Origin: Spongilla lacustris
Taxonomy: Eukaryota > Porifera > Demospongiae > Spongillida > Spongillidae
Direction of reading: 5' to 3'
DNA length: 64,000 nucleotides
Assembly: GCA_949361645.1 (NCBI GenBank)
Contig: OX442431.1
Coordinates: forward strand, 4,729,645-4,793,644
In this document: positions 21,929 to 35,005 of the stretch, one piece after another
Numbering within the stretch: position 1 is the stretch's first letter
Layout of the letters: each line of letters opens with the position of its first letter
Notes under the pieces: generated by a model
Database searches by the model: none
Seen by the model: the letters and a program-made list of their open reading frames with translations, nothing else
Told to the model about the DNA's origin: nothing
Program-made: the position numbers and the translations under genes

Positions 21929-22671
21929 GCTCAGGATACAATATGGATGTATGTCAATCATTGTCGTGCACAGGTTTTTAAAATGTGCATGATTAACGGA
22001 TAAATTAGCTGGCAGTGTTATAGGCTAACTGCATTGATGTATTGGCCATATTGACATTTGTGTGTATTATCTTTTATCAGAATGAATGTGCCAGTGTGAG
22101 AAAGCACATGTGCACAACTGTTGAGACTACTAGCAATAATCAGGTCTGTGCATCAGTACAGCATTTGACACAATATACAGCAAACGATATTTGAATCAGT
22201 GTACATATAGATTAATCACATGCAATTGCATCTTGCAGGCATTACAAGCACTGGAAGTATTGGCAGATGAGGTATGTTGTATGTTCACTAGGTTCGTGTG
22301 AATCAAAACCCAAGACATGTGACTGTCCATCAAATTTTAATTACCTATTTGTGTGCCTGTGCATTGATTATTAAGATCACTTGTGTTTGAATATGATTCA
22401 CTGTCAATGAATACATGGCAGATGCAGCAGTTACAAGTACATCAGAATATGCTTTTCAGATTGAGAACAATGATGCCATAAATTCTATGTGCACAGCCAT
22501 GTTGTTGACTGTGATGTTTTTGCATTTCAATTGTTTCAGAAACATGACACTTCGACACTTCCTGTGGAAGCTGTTGATATGGTCAGTACACAGGGATACA
22601 ACTTTAGAAACACTTTTAAAAAAATTTCATCAATATTAAGCCAAGTGGGTCAAATAAAAAGCCAGTGGTGA
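21929..22671 (+). CDS. Candidate small spliced gene of unknown function (five phase-0 exons, 5' end not found)
   Basis: Five short open segments are each preceded by AG and followed by GT or a stop, and all are in phase 0. They are 21929-21973 (reads AQDTIWMYVNHCRAQ), 22081-22143 (NECASVRKHMCTTVETT...), 22239-22271 (ALQALEVLADE), 22422-22436 (a 15-nt microexon, MQQLQ) and 22540-22671 (KHDTSTLPVEAVDMV ... QVGQIKSQW, then TGA). The joined peptide is helical in character. Agreement of phase across all five is more than expected by chance, but the 15-nt exon is weak, the start exon is not identified and I do not recognise the family. Confidence 0.4.
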
Positions 22672-23157
22672 TGCCCTGTGGTGAAAAGCTTCCACTGGGT
22701 GTGGAAGTCCTCACACCTATGGCAGTAAGTGCTGTTGACTTTGTCTTAGTCATTAAAAGTTAGCCTTTCCATAGCCACGGTGGGACCCTCTTCCTCCTTT
22801 CCGACCTGAGTACAAGCCTACAGCCTATGGCAGGGTGTACCACCCAGGCTTTAAGCTCATGTGAGCCTGCATTGGATTGCAATGTGATATCATAACCAGT
22901 GCACTTCCTTTGCTACAGGCAATTCCATCGGGACATGGAAGCACGAAGATTGAGCAAAAACAACAGCCGCACAAAAGATTAGAGAGCACATGTGTGTATG
23001 GTGAAGTGTAATCAAGCACTGTAACTGAGAAATTTTGATTTAGGCAGCATTAAAAAAAAATTAAAATTTAAAGCACAAAAGATCTACATGTACCCTAATA
23101 TAAACACCTCACAACTATGAAAAATATTTCAATATTAAAATGCACCAAAGGTCCTCT

Positions 23158-23198
<41 letters not shown>

Positions 23199-23868
23199 AC
23201 AGCACAAAAGATTAGGGAGCACATGTCTGCATGGTGGTTGCTTTAGGCAGCACAAAAATAATAATTTTTAAAAAAATTAAAGCACAAAAATCTACATGCA
23301 AGTTCTGTACCTAAACACCTCAGAACTAGAAAATGGGCTCTCTACTAATTAAAAACATTGTCACAATATGCCAATTAAAATGCACCAAAGGGCAGTCCTT
23401 GTACACAAGCAAACCAGCATTACTTCTACAGAAACTTAGTTTAACCGCTATATCTGCCAATATTTGTGATGAGACTTGCATAAACAGTTTCGATAAGCCG
23501 ATCACCCTTTCTACACTGTTGAATCAGATCTTGTGATGATATTGGTAGTCTCGTACCCAGACCCAGATTATTCTCCAGTATGTAACGATCATTTAGGCAC
23601 ACACAGTCTAGCTATCTACATGTATGAGTTGGACTTGATACAATGGTAGAGCTCTACGAGAGTATCCCCACAATATTGGATAATCTTTATGGACTGCACA
23701 TCTTTCACCTTGTACACCATAGCATATAAACATGATATTGCAAATAAACAGTACAACAAACACACAACAGACTACCCATCACTCACATTACAACCCCCCT
23801 AAGGTGAGACCTCAGAAAAAAAAAGTCCACATCCATCTGCAAGTGACCACAGAAGGTGCAGTGAGAGA
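22672..23868. other. Region between the candidate gene and the myosin stop codon, including the likely myosin 3' UTR
   Basis: Includes a CA microsatellite (23161-23193) flanked by a partial duplication: AGCACAAAAGATTAG/CTACATG phrases near 22970-23090 recur near 23200-23300. The myosin 3' UTR must begin at 23868 and run leftward; no clear polyadenylation signal was identified. Confidence 0.4.
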
Positions 23869-25746
23869 CTATGAATTGCCATTTACTGGCGACGAGGGTT
23901 CCTCATTACTCAGAGGGAGCGACACGTGATGCTCACTTTCGATAGTTCTCTTACGATGTCGTCTTCTGCGCATGGCAACCAAGTGCTGCTTCTCCTGGAA
24001 ACTCATCCCTTCATCCTTGGCACTGTCCTTAGATCCTTCCTTGGTTGCAGACTCACTTCCCCTGTCAGCCCCCTCACCTGTGGAGACCTCTGTAGCAGTC
24101 TTTGAGTCCTGTTTGGTTTGCTCCGAAGGAGGAGTGTCATGCCTCTCATTCGTATCGGATACTGCTTTCTGATCGGCCTTGTCACTGCCATCAGAGTCCA
24201 GGTCAAGCTTGCTGAGGTAATCCTTCACCCTGCTTCGCCGTCGCAAGAGTTCCAGGTCCTCATCATCATCCTCATCAACCAGTGATTTAGACTTAGGCTT
24301 AGCAGGCGGCTTTTTGGAGTCATCGAGGACATCATCATCATCGTAACTCAAAAGTTGCTTGAAAGGAAGCTTCTTTGAGTCATCGTTCAGACCTTTTGAC
24401 TGCTGCCTAGCAGGTGCTTTGTTTGAGAGACCTTCAATGGCATCGTCATCCTCATCAACCAGTGATTTAGACTTAGGCTTAGCAGGCGGCTTTTTGGAGT
24501 CATCGAGGACATCATCATCCTTGTAACTCAAAAGTTGCTTGAAAGGAAGCTTCTTTGAGTCATCGTTCAGACCTTTTGACTGCTGCCTAGCAGGTGCTTT
24601 GTTTGAGAGACCTTCAACGGCATCGTCATCCTCATCAACCAGTGATTTAGACTTAGGCTTAGCAGGCGGCTTTTTGGAGTCATCGAGGATATCATCATCA
24701 TCGTCACTCAAAAGTTGCTTGAAAGGAAGCTTCTTTGAGTCATCGTTCAGACCTTTTGACTGCTGCCTAGCAGGTGCTTTGTTTGAGAGACCTTCAATGA
24801 CATCATCGCCATCACCATCCTCATTGTCTGCAGGCTTTGACAGTTGCTTAGCAGGCTTCTTCATATCACTGATGATATCATTAGTCTTACCGAATGAGAG
24901 ACTCTTGCTGTGACCCTTCTTGGTGCGAGGAGCAGAACCTTCGCTGTCGCTATGCTTTGGAGAGACCTTTTTCGTTCTATCCTCATCTGCATAATCATGC
25001 TTCTTGTCTCTCGATGTGCTATCGTGCCTAGCCCTCAGTGGTGCTGCATCCTTGTCCTCGTCACTCAACAAACTACTCCTCCTCCTCCTCTCCGACAACA
25101 GGTCATCTGCAGAGTGCTTACGTGGGTACGCTGACTCCTTCACCTGATCATCTTCATCACTGATGTGGGAAGCCACATGGTGCCTAGTGCGCACCTTTGT
25201 GTCAACATCATCATCAACGTCGTACAATCCTTTCTTGCCACTTCGAGTGGATGGCTCCTTAGAGTAAGGCTGTTTAACCACATCCTCTTCAATGTCCTCT
25301 GCATATTTCAATTTCACTCTTTTCCTTTCAAGGGTCCCACCATTCTTCCCACCAACAGGGTCATCCTTGTCTCGCAGGCCAGACCTCCCCTCACCCTTCC
25401 CTTTCTCAATTCCTGATGGTGCTTCCACATCACTAAATCTTCTAGACTTTGACTTATTTGATAAATCACTTTGTTTCTTTGACTCATCGTCTGAAGATGA
25501 AGTAGGCTGTTTTGGTACTGTTCTTCTATTTACAGGGCGACTTTGGTCAATCTTGTAGTTGCTGTCACTAGAGGCACTCGAGAGCTTGCCTTCACCGTCC
25601 TCCTCTCCATCACTGCCCTCTCCACTCTCCTCTCCTCCCTCCTGCATGTCCAATGCTTGGTGGAGACTTTCGATCCTCTTTTGAGCTGACTTCAGGTCGG
25701 ACTGAGCTGTCAGAAGTAGTGCCTCGGTCTCTTCCAACTTCGATTC
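23869..25746 (-). CDS. Myosin XVIII exon 29: last coiled coil and long acidic/basic repetitive tail
   Basis: 626 codons including the stop (residues 1870-2494). The first 40 continue the coiled coil ([20 protein letters not shown]); the remainder is disordered Ser/Lys/Asp/Glu-rich sequence. A 180-bp unit is repeated three times in tandem at 24271-24810 (about residues 2182-2361), each giving a 60-residue block with [21 protein letters not shown] and [20 protein letters not shown]. The tail is much longer than that of vertebrate MYO18A, whose tail is also acidic and Ser-rich near its end. Many acidic clusters beside Ser suggest casein-kinase-type sites; that is inference. Confidence 0.88.
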   Translation of the reverse strand, partial: ESKLEETEALLLTAQSDLKSAQKRIESLHQALDMQEGGEESGEGSDGEEDGEGKLSSASSDSNYKIDQSRPVNRRTVPKQPTSSSDDESKKQSDLSNKSKSRRFSDVEAPSGIEKGKGEGRSGLRDKDDPVGGKNGGTLERKRVKLKYAEDIEEDVVKQPYSKEPSTRSGKKGLYDVDDDVDTKVRTRHHVASHISDEDDQVKESAYPRKHSADDLLSERRRRSSLLSDEDKDAAPLRARHDSTSRDKKHDYADEDRTKKVSPKHSDSEGSAPRTKKGHSKSLSFGKTNDIISDMKKPAKQLSKPADNEDGDGDDVIEGLSNKAPARQQSKGLNDDSKKLPFKQLLSDDDDDILDDSKKPPAKPKSKSLVDEDDDAVEGLSNKAPARQQSKGLNDDSKKLPFKQLLSYKDDDVLDDSKKPPAKPKSKSLVDEDDDAIEGLSNKAPARQQSKGLNDDSKKLPFKQLLSYDDDDVLDDSKKPPAKPKSKSLVDEDDDEDLELLRRRSRVKDYLSKLDLDSDGSDKADQKAVSDTNERHDTPPSEQTKQDSKTATEVSTGEGADRGSESATKEGSKDSAKDEGMSFQEKQHLVAMRRRRHRKRTIESEHHVSLPLSNEEPSSPVNGNS

Positions 25747-28700
25747 CTAAATAATGTACACATTTTAAGCAAAGTACATTTTTAATATACCAAACTATTG
25801 AAATGCATATGGTGTGCCCTCTCCCACACTTCATGTGGGAGATAAATAAGTTGGACATATTGTTGAATTCTTTATGCCTAATAATGTTAGCCACCAATGA
25901 TACGAAGCTGTTGAGTTCTCAACTGTGAAGTCATTTTAACCCAAACACAATTTTTTTCTTAATAGGGTAGCACATCTACATGAATCCCAAAAAATTGAAT
26001 GCTCACCCGTTTTGTGGATGTGATATTGGTGTACAGTGAGTGGAGAGGGATAGGAGAGTGGGTACCCAGAGTGTTCACAATCAAGGACAATTGTTTATCA
26101 ATTAACCACAACAGTTATTATTGCAAAATAACTTGGGCTTAAATGTTGATGTTAATAATAGAAATTAAAATTAAGAATTAATCATTCCCGCTAACACATA
26201 ATTAAAAACATAGAGGTATCCAAATACTCCAATATTTCATTGAATTTTAATAATATCTACTTGGCCAAATTTATTCATAAATTCAAACCACTAAATCAAG
26301 ATGCAACGGCCTCTAAATCAAGTACATTGCGATAATAACAAAATCAAGATTTCAATTTTGAATAACGTCTAAAAGGAAGTAGTTAATTAAATAATTTGCA
26401 GCTTTTACATTTATTAACATTAATAATATTTAATTGAAATGAATAGACACCTAGAAACTTTTATCAATATTAATTAATCATTAAAGGATTATATTAATTT
26501 AATTTCACCAGCATGTCGTCTTTTGCTGTTAGAACTTTTAACAACAATAACCAGTTATTTAACTGCTTGTGGTTAATTCATAATCAATTTTCCTTGATTG
26601 AGAAACACCCTGTATATACACATGTATGCTCATTAGAAAATATATGTAGAACCTTACCAGGATTCATACTGGATGAAGAAGGACTTAAATGTTACCTTTA
26701 TCCCCTCCCCTATTTGGCTAGATATGAATTCCTTACACCTCATAACATGTACCAATCTCTATCACACTTACAGCTGCTTTTCTTCGTCTGGACTGCTCTT
26801 GCTCCTTCCTCTCTGCTTCCTGTAGCTCCGCACGCAGATCCTTGAGTTGTCGTTGCAAACGTTTAATATTCTCCTCACTGCCCTGTGATGATTCGCTGCT
26901 CTTTTCTTCCTGTATGCGGTCCAGGTTGTTGCGAAGACGTTGCAGCTGTTGCTCCAGCCTCTTGGAGGTCGCCTTCTCTGCTTCAAGTTTTTGTTCAAGC
27001 TCTTTCCCCTAAGGGAGAGAGAAATATTCATTATTTTTGTTTAATGTGACGGAATAACAGACTGTGGACAGGAATACAAACTACATGTATAAGCACATGT
27101 AGGAGAAGGGAGGACAAAGCAGGCTCCGAAGGGCAATGCAATACGCTGTTGTGAGAGTATGATGTAAGCACATGTTATGCATATTATGTAGAGCACTAAG
27201 TATACTACCTTATATATTTCTTATCGCGCTTTTCATTGCAGTGGTAATTGCATTCCCACAATTGCAGTCATTTAATCAATTTTGATTGGGTATAGAATAT
27301 CATGACGTTCTCTACCACAATTATTTTTAGATCAGTAGAATCAATACTATACATTGTACATTGCTACTTAATTACATGTACAGTATTTGTTGTGTAACTT
27401 AGTGTAAATTTCCTTTGTAGAATGAAATCATTAGGAAATAATACATATTCTCTTACAAGTGAATGAGGGATTCACTTAAAGCTGTAAAATAGTAATCTAT
27501 TTCCTGTGAGCTGTATTATAACAAAAGCCTAATTGTATGTGATTGCTTTACCCTTTTCACTTTGCCCAATATGCAATAGATTGTCATTATTTGTAAAATA
27601 AATGTAACATTATTTACATCAGTTGCAATTTACCTTCAATACCCCTGCAAAAATTAGAAGCAAGAAATTCAATTCAATCATCACACCTATAGCTCTCGAT
27701 ATATCTAGAGATTCTCTACAACGTCATGTGTTTAGAGTCTTTGGGAACTAGTTGATATTTTCACTGCGCCCAGGGTGTTCGCTTTGCCTGCCCTTCCCCA
27801 ATGTATTGCATTTGTGCTTCAGTTAAGCTCCCTTACCTTCATTTCACTGACTTCATATTGATGTTTATTGACACCATTCTCCAGTTGTGAGATAGTAGCA
27901 CTCATTGTTGCCACCTAGTTTCATGTACAGCACAAGACAAAGTACACATAGTTCACTTTCAAATAATGATATACATGTACATGTTAGCAAAATACAATGT
28001 AGACAAAATGTACTAGTACAGTAACATGCATCCCCACAATGAACACACTGGTTCTTGCTAAAGATGTGCAGACTTCGAAAAGGTATTAGAACAGATTATC
28101 CTTCCATGCACAATGGCTGACACCATTACAGGGTTTTCCAGTGACATACATGTAATATATTTCCTTTACTACATGTATGTACATTGTTTGTATCTAAATT
28201 CATGATCGGTTCCTTACATTGACTGGCTTGGCTTCTACAGCATGTCCGACCAAGTGCACTATGTACATGCAGTTTTATTGAAAATGAATCTGTTTCTAAT
28301 AACATTTGCTAGCTATTGTACATATGTCCAATTCAGCATAATGTAGATCTATGCATGTAGATTGCTCTGTTCACAAGTGTGGGTAACAGCTTTCTATAAC
28401 TGACGCACACTGGAGTCCCAAACAAATAGTGTTCTTATGTTAGGATGTCCAGCGGGCATGGAACTCCACACTTAAAAATTAATCCTTCACAGCATTAAAT
28501 ATATTGTAATTTAAATTTTCGTAACTTCCAGCGGCTATGGAAATATCTCAACTGCATAAGTTGATTCAATTAAACTATTGTGTACTTAATATCAATGCCA
28601 TGTAGTGTAGTCTTTTTCATGTATAGCTAAGTAGTGTGCAGCGCTTCCCTGGAACTATCGGGTGTGAGGGATGGGTAATGGCCCCCCTCCTACCCTCCTC

Positions 28701-29240
28701 ACTTTGAATATATTCATTAGACCCCAACTGGGGGTGGGAAAACCATTTACATGTGTATCATTGTACCACCCCAGTCATACATTGCAAATCACGACACACC
28801 CAAATGTCAGGTTCCTATATATCAGTGTGCCCCACCCACCTTCTTCTCCAAGCTGCGCTTTGCATCCTGCAGTTCTGTGACCTGCATGTTGGCGTCACTG
28901 AGCTGGGACTGCAGTGTGCCTATCTGGGAGCTCAGCGAGCGCTGCTTCTCAGATAGCTCTTCAATCTCCTCCTGGTCCTCCTCAATCTGGGACTCCAGCT
29001 CTGCCTTCTCACGGCTCAGCTCAGCTACTTTCGACTCAGCCTGTATGATGATGATATACATGTACATGTACGTATACACACGTACATGCAGTCCCTCTGC
29101 AAGCACATACCACACACATCCTACACACAACACTATCACACACCACACATCATACACACCATATATACAAATACATCATACATTGCATAAATGTCTAGTA
29201 CAACGCTCATGCTAAAGCTTACCCAAACACACACACACAT

Positions 29241-29283
<43 letters not shown>

Positions 29284-32200
29284 AATATACAGTCTGTACC
29301 TCAATCTTTGCCCTCAAAAGATCGTCATTCTGAATCTGTAACTCATCCAGCTCAGCTTGCAGCCTCTTTTGTGCCTTCAGTACTGCAACCTCATTGGTCT
29401 GCAGTTCTTCTATCTGAGCCTTGAGTGCCTTGGATGAAACAGACTTGGTCCTTGCCTCTCTCTCATGTTCAAGCTCCTCTTGTAAGTCCTGGACCAATGC
29501 CTGCAACTTCTGATTCTGAAGTGGAAGTGCACAGGGCAGGGCAGTGGGATATGTGCAGATGTATTTGTACATGTACATACATGTAATGTACACACAATAC
29601 TCATGTACGTTATACATGTATACGTACTTAATACTTATGATTGTATGATGTACAGATCATATAGTGATGATGTAGTCACTTCAGTACAAACTTTGCTAAA
29701 TGTGTTTTGGATTTTTCGCTGTTGGTACATTTATGAGTGGTCTCATTATGGTTTACATGACAGCAATGTATCTGCAGTGTACATGTACATGTACCTGCTG
29801 CATTTTCTAGACACTGACACTTCATTATCATAACATTGATGCTGGTAGGGCTTAGTACATGTACTTTCACTGTTCCAATGCCACAATACCTCTTCATAAC
29901 TACCATTGATTGGACCATCTACAGCAACTATACAAAACAATGCAACGTTGTGTTCTGGAGTTGGTTATGCACAGTAAATGCAGGACTTTTTAATACATGT
30001 ACATGTATGCTCCTGACCCATATTCCTGCTTGTGCATTCTTGAAAAAGTAGGTATTTACATGTACATGCTATCAGGTACTGTACTATTAAAACAGTGTAA
30101 TACCTTCTTCTTCAGTTTCTTCTCCATCTCAGCATCACCTTGTTTGGACTGGAGCTCTGCCATCTGACGCTCCACTTCTCGATAGTTCTGAGAAATGGCC
30201 AATGATGCATGTGATGGACAGGTGGCCAATGATGCATGTGATGGACAGGTGGCCAATGATGCATGTGATGGACAGGTGGCCAATGATGGACAGGTGGCCA
30301 AGGATGCATGTGATGGACAGGTGGCTCTCTTCACGTTACACACTAATGCACACACATACCATAATGGCTTGTCACCTACATGCACGCAAACTCACACACC
30401 TACCTTGGTAGCTGTCTGCTTCTCCATGTGGAGTTCATCTACTTGTGACTGGAGTGTCTTGATCTGTCAATATAGCAAGCAGCAGTAAAGCAGATGTACA
30501 TGTAGTATGTATGTGAGCACCCTTCTCGACACGAGCCATCCTCCCCACACTCTCACCATCACTCCACTCCCCACCATCAATCCTATATCTCCCCACATTC
30601 AATCTCTATATCTCTCCTCACTATCACTCCACTCCCAATCTCTACATGCACACATCTCCCTCCCCTCCTCCACCGTGCCAACCTTAGTGTTCATGGCCGA
30701 CTTGGCTTGCTCAATCTCCTCCTCCCTCAACTCCAGCTCCTTCTGGTGCTGCTGGCGCAAGGTTTGGTTGGCCAGTTCCAGCCTGGCCTTGCCCTGCTGC
30801 AGGCCATCAGCCCTGGCATTGGCCTCATCCAGCTCGTCTTCCAGGGCCTCCACCCTGGCCTCCAGGTCCCTCTTGGCAGCCTTCAGGGACAGCACGTCTG
30901 ACTCTGCTGTGGCACTAGCGTCCGTTGTGCGCAGCTTGACCTCGAGGTCGCCCTTCTCTTGAAGCGTGCGTCTGTTTTCTGCCTCCAGTACCTGCATGTG
31001 TGCATGGTTATGCATGTGATGTGTGTGCGTGTGTGCATGGTTATGTATGTGATGTGTGTGCATGGTTATGCATGTGATGTGTGTACAGTGTTGTGTGCAT
31101 GGTTGTGCATGTGATGTGTGTGTATGTCATATGGTATGTACACATATATGCGTAATGGTGTATGTAATATACATGCATGCATGTGGTATGTGTGTGTATG
31201 CCATATGGTGTACATATACATGAATGCGTAATGGTATACATGTATGCATGTGGTATGTACATGTACAGGTGTATGCATGAACAAATTATGTTGCTTAATG
31301 TGTGGTATGAAGCGTATACATGCATGTACATGTACACGTGGTATGGTAAGTGCACATCAGAAGGCACAATTCTGCATGTCCTGAGGTACATGTACATGTA
31401 CATGCAGCAGGCAAGCTCTTAGAGTGATGACCCTCACATACACTGTACGTGTAAGGCTCACTTTTAACAGTTTGTGTGTTTCGTGTGTGTGTGTGTGTTA
31501 CAAGTGTGTGTTGTGTGTGTGTTGTGTGTGTGTTGTGTGTGTTATGTGTGCACGTGCCTTGAATTTCTCTTGAAGTGCTGCAAGCTCAGTGGCCACACCT
31601 TCCTTCTCCTTTGCCAGCTTCTCCTTAGCGGCCCTCTCAGCGTCCACCTCCTCCTTAGCCGCACTCAGGTCTGCATCAAACCTGGGGGGAGAAGGCCCAC
31701 ATCGTAAGGGGTGTGGTCTATACTACATGCAAGCGTAAGTAAGCAAGACAATCCCACAGTTGTGTGTGTACATTGACCGTGTGTGTGTGTGTGTGCGTTA
31801 GAACTCCAAACTGGTACATGTATATGTACATGTATGATGATGCTATCAGATGAGTCTTTAAAGTGTTAACACTGTGCAGAATCCACAAAATCATGTATCA
31901 TATCACATACATCAGTTAAGCAAATATTACTGCGCAGTAAATGATGTAATTATTATTAATAACTTATTAACAATAAATTTATTGCTCACTTCCGCTGCCT
32001 TTTCTCGAGTTCCGCATTCCTGGATTGCTGTGTCTCTGAATGAAGCTTGAGGTCATTCAGTTCAGCTGCAGTCTTGGTGGCCTTCTTCCTCAGCTGGTTC
32101 AGTGTGCGCCTTAGATCCTCCAGCTCACTTTCAGCATCAACAAGCTGATGACAGCATGTGGAGAGCACATGGTTATCACTGGCCTAACCTCATTAGAGCA

Positions 32201-34917
32201 CCTCACTACTCCTGCCCTTACCTACCCCTACTCCTCCCCTTACCTACCCCTACACTCCCCTTACCTACTTCTACTACCCCTACCCCTCACATACATGTAA
32301 GAGCACATGATCACAAAGTGCTCCTGTCACATGACAGCATAACTGTACCATCATTAAGGAGCCAACCCCCTTTTGCCACAGGATAACGAAATAAAAACCT
32401 CTGTTTCCCTCACCAGGTACAAGTAAAGCTGATGACTTTAATTACATAATCATAAAGCAGACATAAATGGAGATATTTAAAGCCAAGTTTTTTTAGTTCA
32501 AATTGTTAGGGTCCAATCCTTTCCGCTCATGTTTGTAACATCATCAACTGTTAAAGTGCAAATCATCACTCCTGATGCAATGGAACATCTGAAGCAGATT
32601 GCAAGACGCTCATGTGTACAGGGCAACTCCTCACATGTAATTTAATTGATTACCAATACAATAACAAGGACATGTGTTTAAAGTATGTACAAATTGTACA
32701 TGTCAAAATGAGCTAACAGTAATGATTATGAGACATGCACCCCCACACCTGGACACACCCACCTTCTTCTCCAGGGTCTTCTTGGCAGTCTGAAGCTTCT
32801 CTATCTCGTCCTCATGCTCGCTGTGGATGCGCTGGCGAAGTGTCTCCAGCTCCCTCCTGGTAGCCCAGTACTTCTCCTCCAGAACAGCTAAAAGTGAAGT
32901 GATAGAAGCAACAGAGAAGTGTGTACTCTGAGCACTTCTAGTCACACCACACCACTAAACATACAGTCGCTTGCTTTGCCCTCGCTGCCTGGTTCAGGCT
33001 CCTTCATCTTGGCCAGGATGTTCATCTGTGCCATCTGGAGCTGCAGTTCCTCATTCTTCTTCTGAAGATCTGCCTCTTTGGCCTACAACACAGACATAGT
33101 GGTGTTCATCCAAATGAAAGATATTACCACTTCCATCACTTCACACATGTACCCCTCCCGTGTACATCACCATAAAGAGAGTGCAGAACAAATGTAATCT
33201 TTTTTTTTTGGGGGGGGGGGGGGGAGGGAGGGGGCTACCTTTATCAAGTATCAAGTATCACTCACTAATGCCTGGACCACCTTTATCAAGTATAACTTAC
33301 AGACAAGCTGGTTAGCTGTTCCTGTAGCTGCCTCTTCTCCAGCTGTTCTGCTTCTAGAAGTTCTGTGGTGTTGGAGGCAGCTAGATGTGTCTCATCCAAC
33401 TGTGCTGTAAGCTGTGCAACCTAATGGCACCACACATACACACCAAAGAGCATATTACAATGGTACATGTACATGTACATAATGCCACAACAAACACACC
33501 ACCTCAACACCCAACTTAAGACAACCATAGATGTACAGTTTATACATGTAGATATTAATACTTGCAACATACATATACCTTGTACACTTGAGGATTACAT
33601 ACATGTGTTGCCCCCTCCTCCACACATTAGATATTGGCCCCCCTCTGTGCCTTACATATTGGCCCCCCTCCACACCTTACATATTGGCCCCCTCTGTGCC
33701 TTACATATTGGCCCCCCTCCACACCTTACATATTGGCCCCCTCTGTGCCTTACATATTGGCCCCCCTCCACACCTTACATATTGGCCCCCTCTGTGCCTT
33801 ACATATTGGCCCCCCTCCACACCTTACATATTGGCCCCCCTCCACACCTTACATATTGGCCCCCCTCCACACCTTACATATTGGCCCCCCTCTACACCTT
33901 ACATATTGGCCCCCCTCCACACCTTACATATTGGCCCCCCTCTGTGCCTTACATATTGGCCCCCTCTGTGCCTTACATATTGGCCAACTCCACACAATAG
34001 ATGTCCCCTACAAACCATTCTTATTACTTCCAATCCTTTTCCCATTTACCTGTACATATATTTCACTGCAATACAAACCACGCTCAGTACAGCTACATGT
34101 AACAAGTTGGCCTCATCCCCCACACACATACCTTTTCCTCCAACAGCTTATGTGCTTCCTTCAAGGCATCACGCTCTGTTTCCAATGCTTCAGCTTTGGT
34201 GGTCAAGGTACCAATCTTTTTCTATAAAGATACAGCACAACAGTGCAACACCTGTACACACACACAGCACACCTGTACACACACAGCACACCTGTACACA
34301 CACAAAGCACACCTGTACACACACAAAGCACACCTGTACACACACACAGCACACCTGTACACACACAGCACACCTGTACACACATACAGCACACCTGTAC
34401 ACACATACAGCACACCTGTACACACATACAGCACACCTGTACACACATACAGCACACCTGTACACACATACAGCACACCTGTACACACATACAGCACACC
34501 TGTACACACATACAGCACACCTGTACACACATACAGCACACCTGTACACACATACAGCACACCTGTACACACATACAGCACACCTGTACACACATACAGC
34601 ACACCTGTACACACATACAGCACACCTGTACACACATACAGCACACCTGTACACACATACAGCACACCTGTACACACACACAGCACACCTGTACACACAT
34701 ACTGTGTTACATACGGATGCTCAGTTGATCAACCGGACGACTGGATGATCAATGGGCTGTCTGGTTGACCAACAGGTTGCCCGGTTAGGTATTAACAATA
34801 ATGAAATATTCCGTTGATCAACGGACCACCTGGTTGGTTGATCATTGGGACAGCTGGTTGACCATTGCTCAATCCAATTTATATTCATTAAGCAGTTTCT
34901 GTAGCAGTCATGCATGA

Positions 34918-35005
<88 letters not shown>

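Noticed and set aside
33588..34748. 386-codon plus-strand frame and similar frames
   Set aside because: It runs through two minisatellites whose unit lengths keep several frames open; the translation is pure repeat ([16 protein letters not shown]) and lies in introns of the myosin gene.
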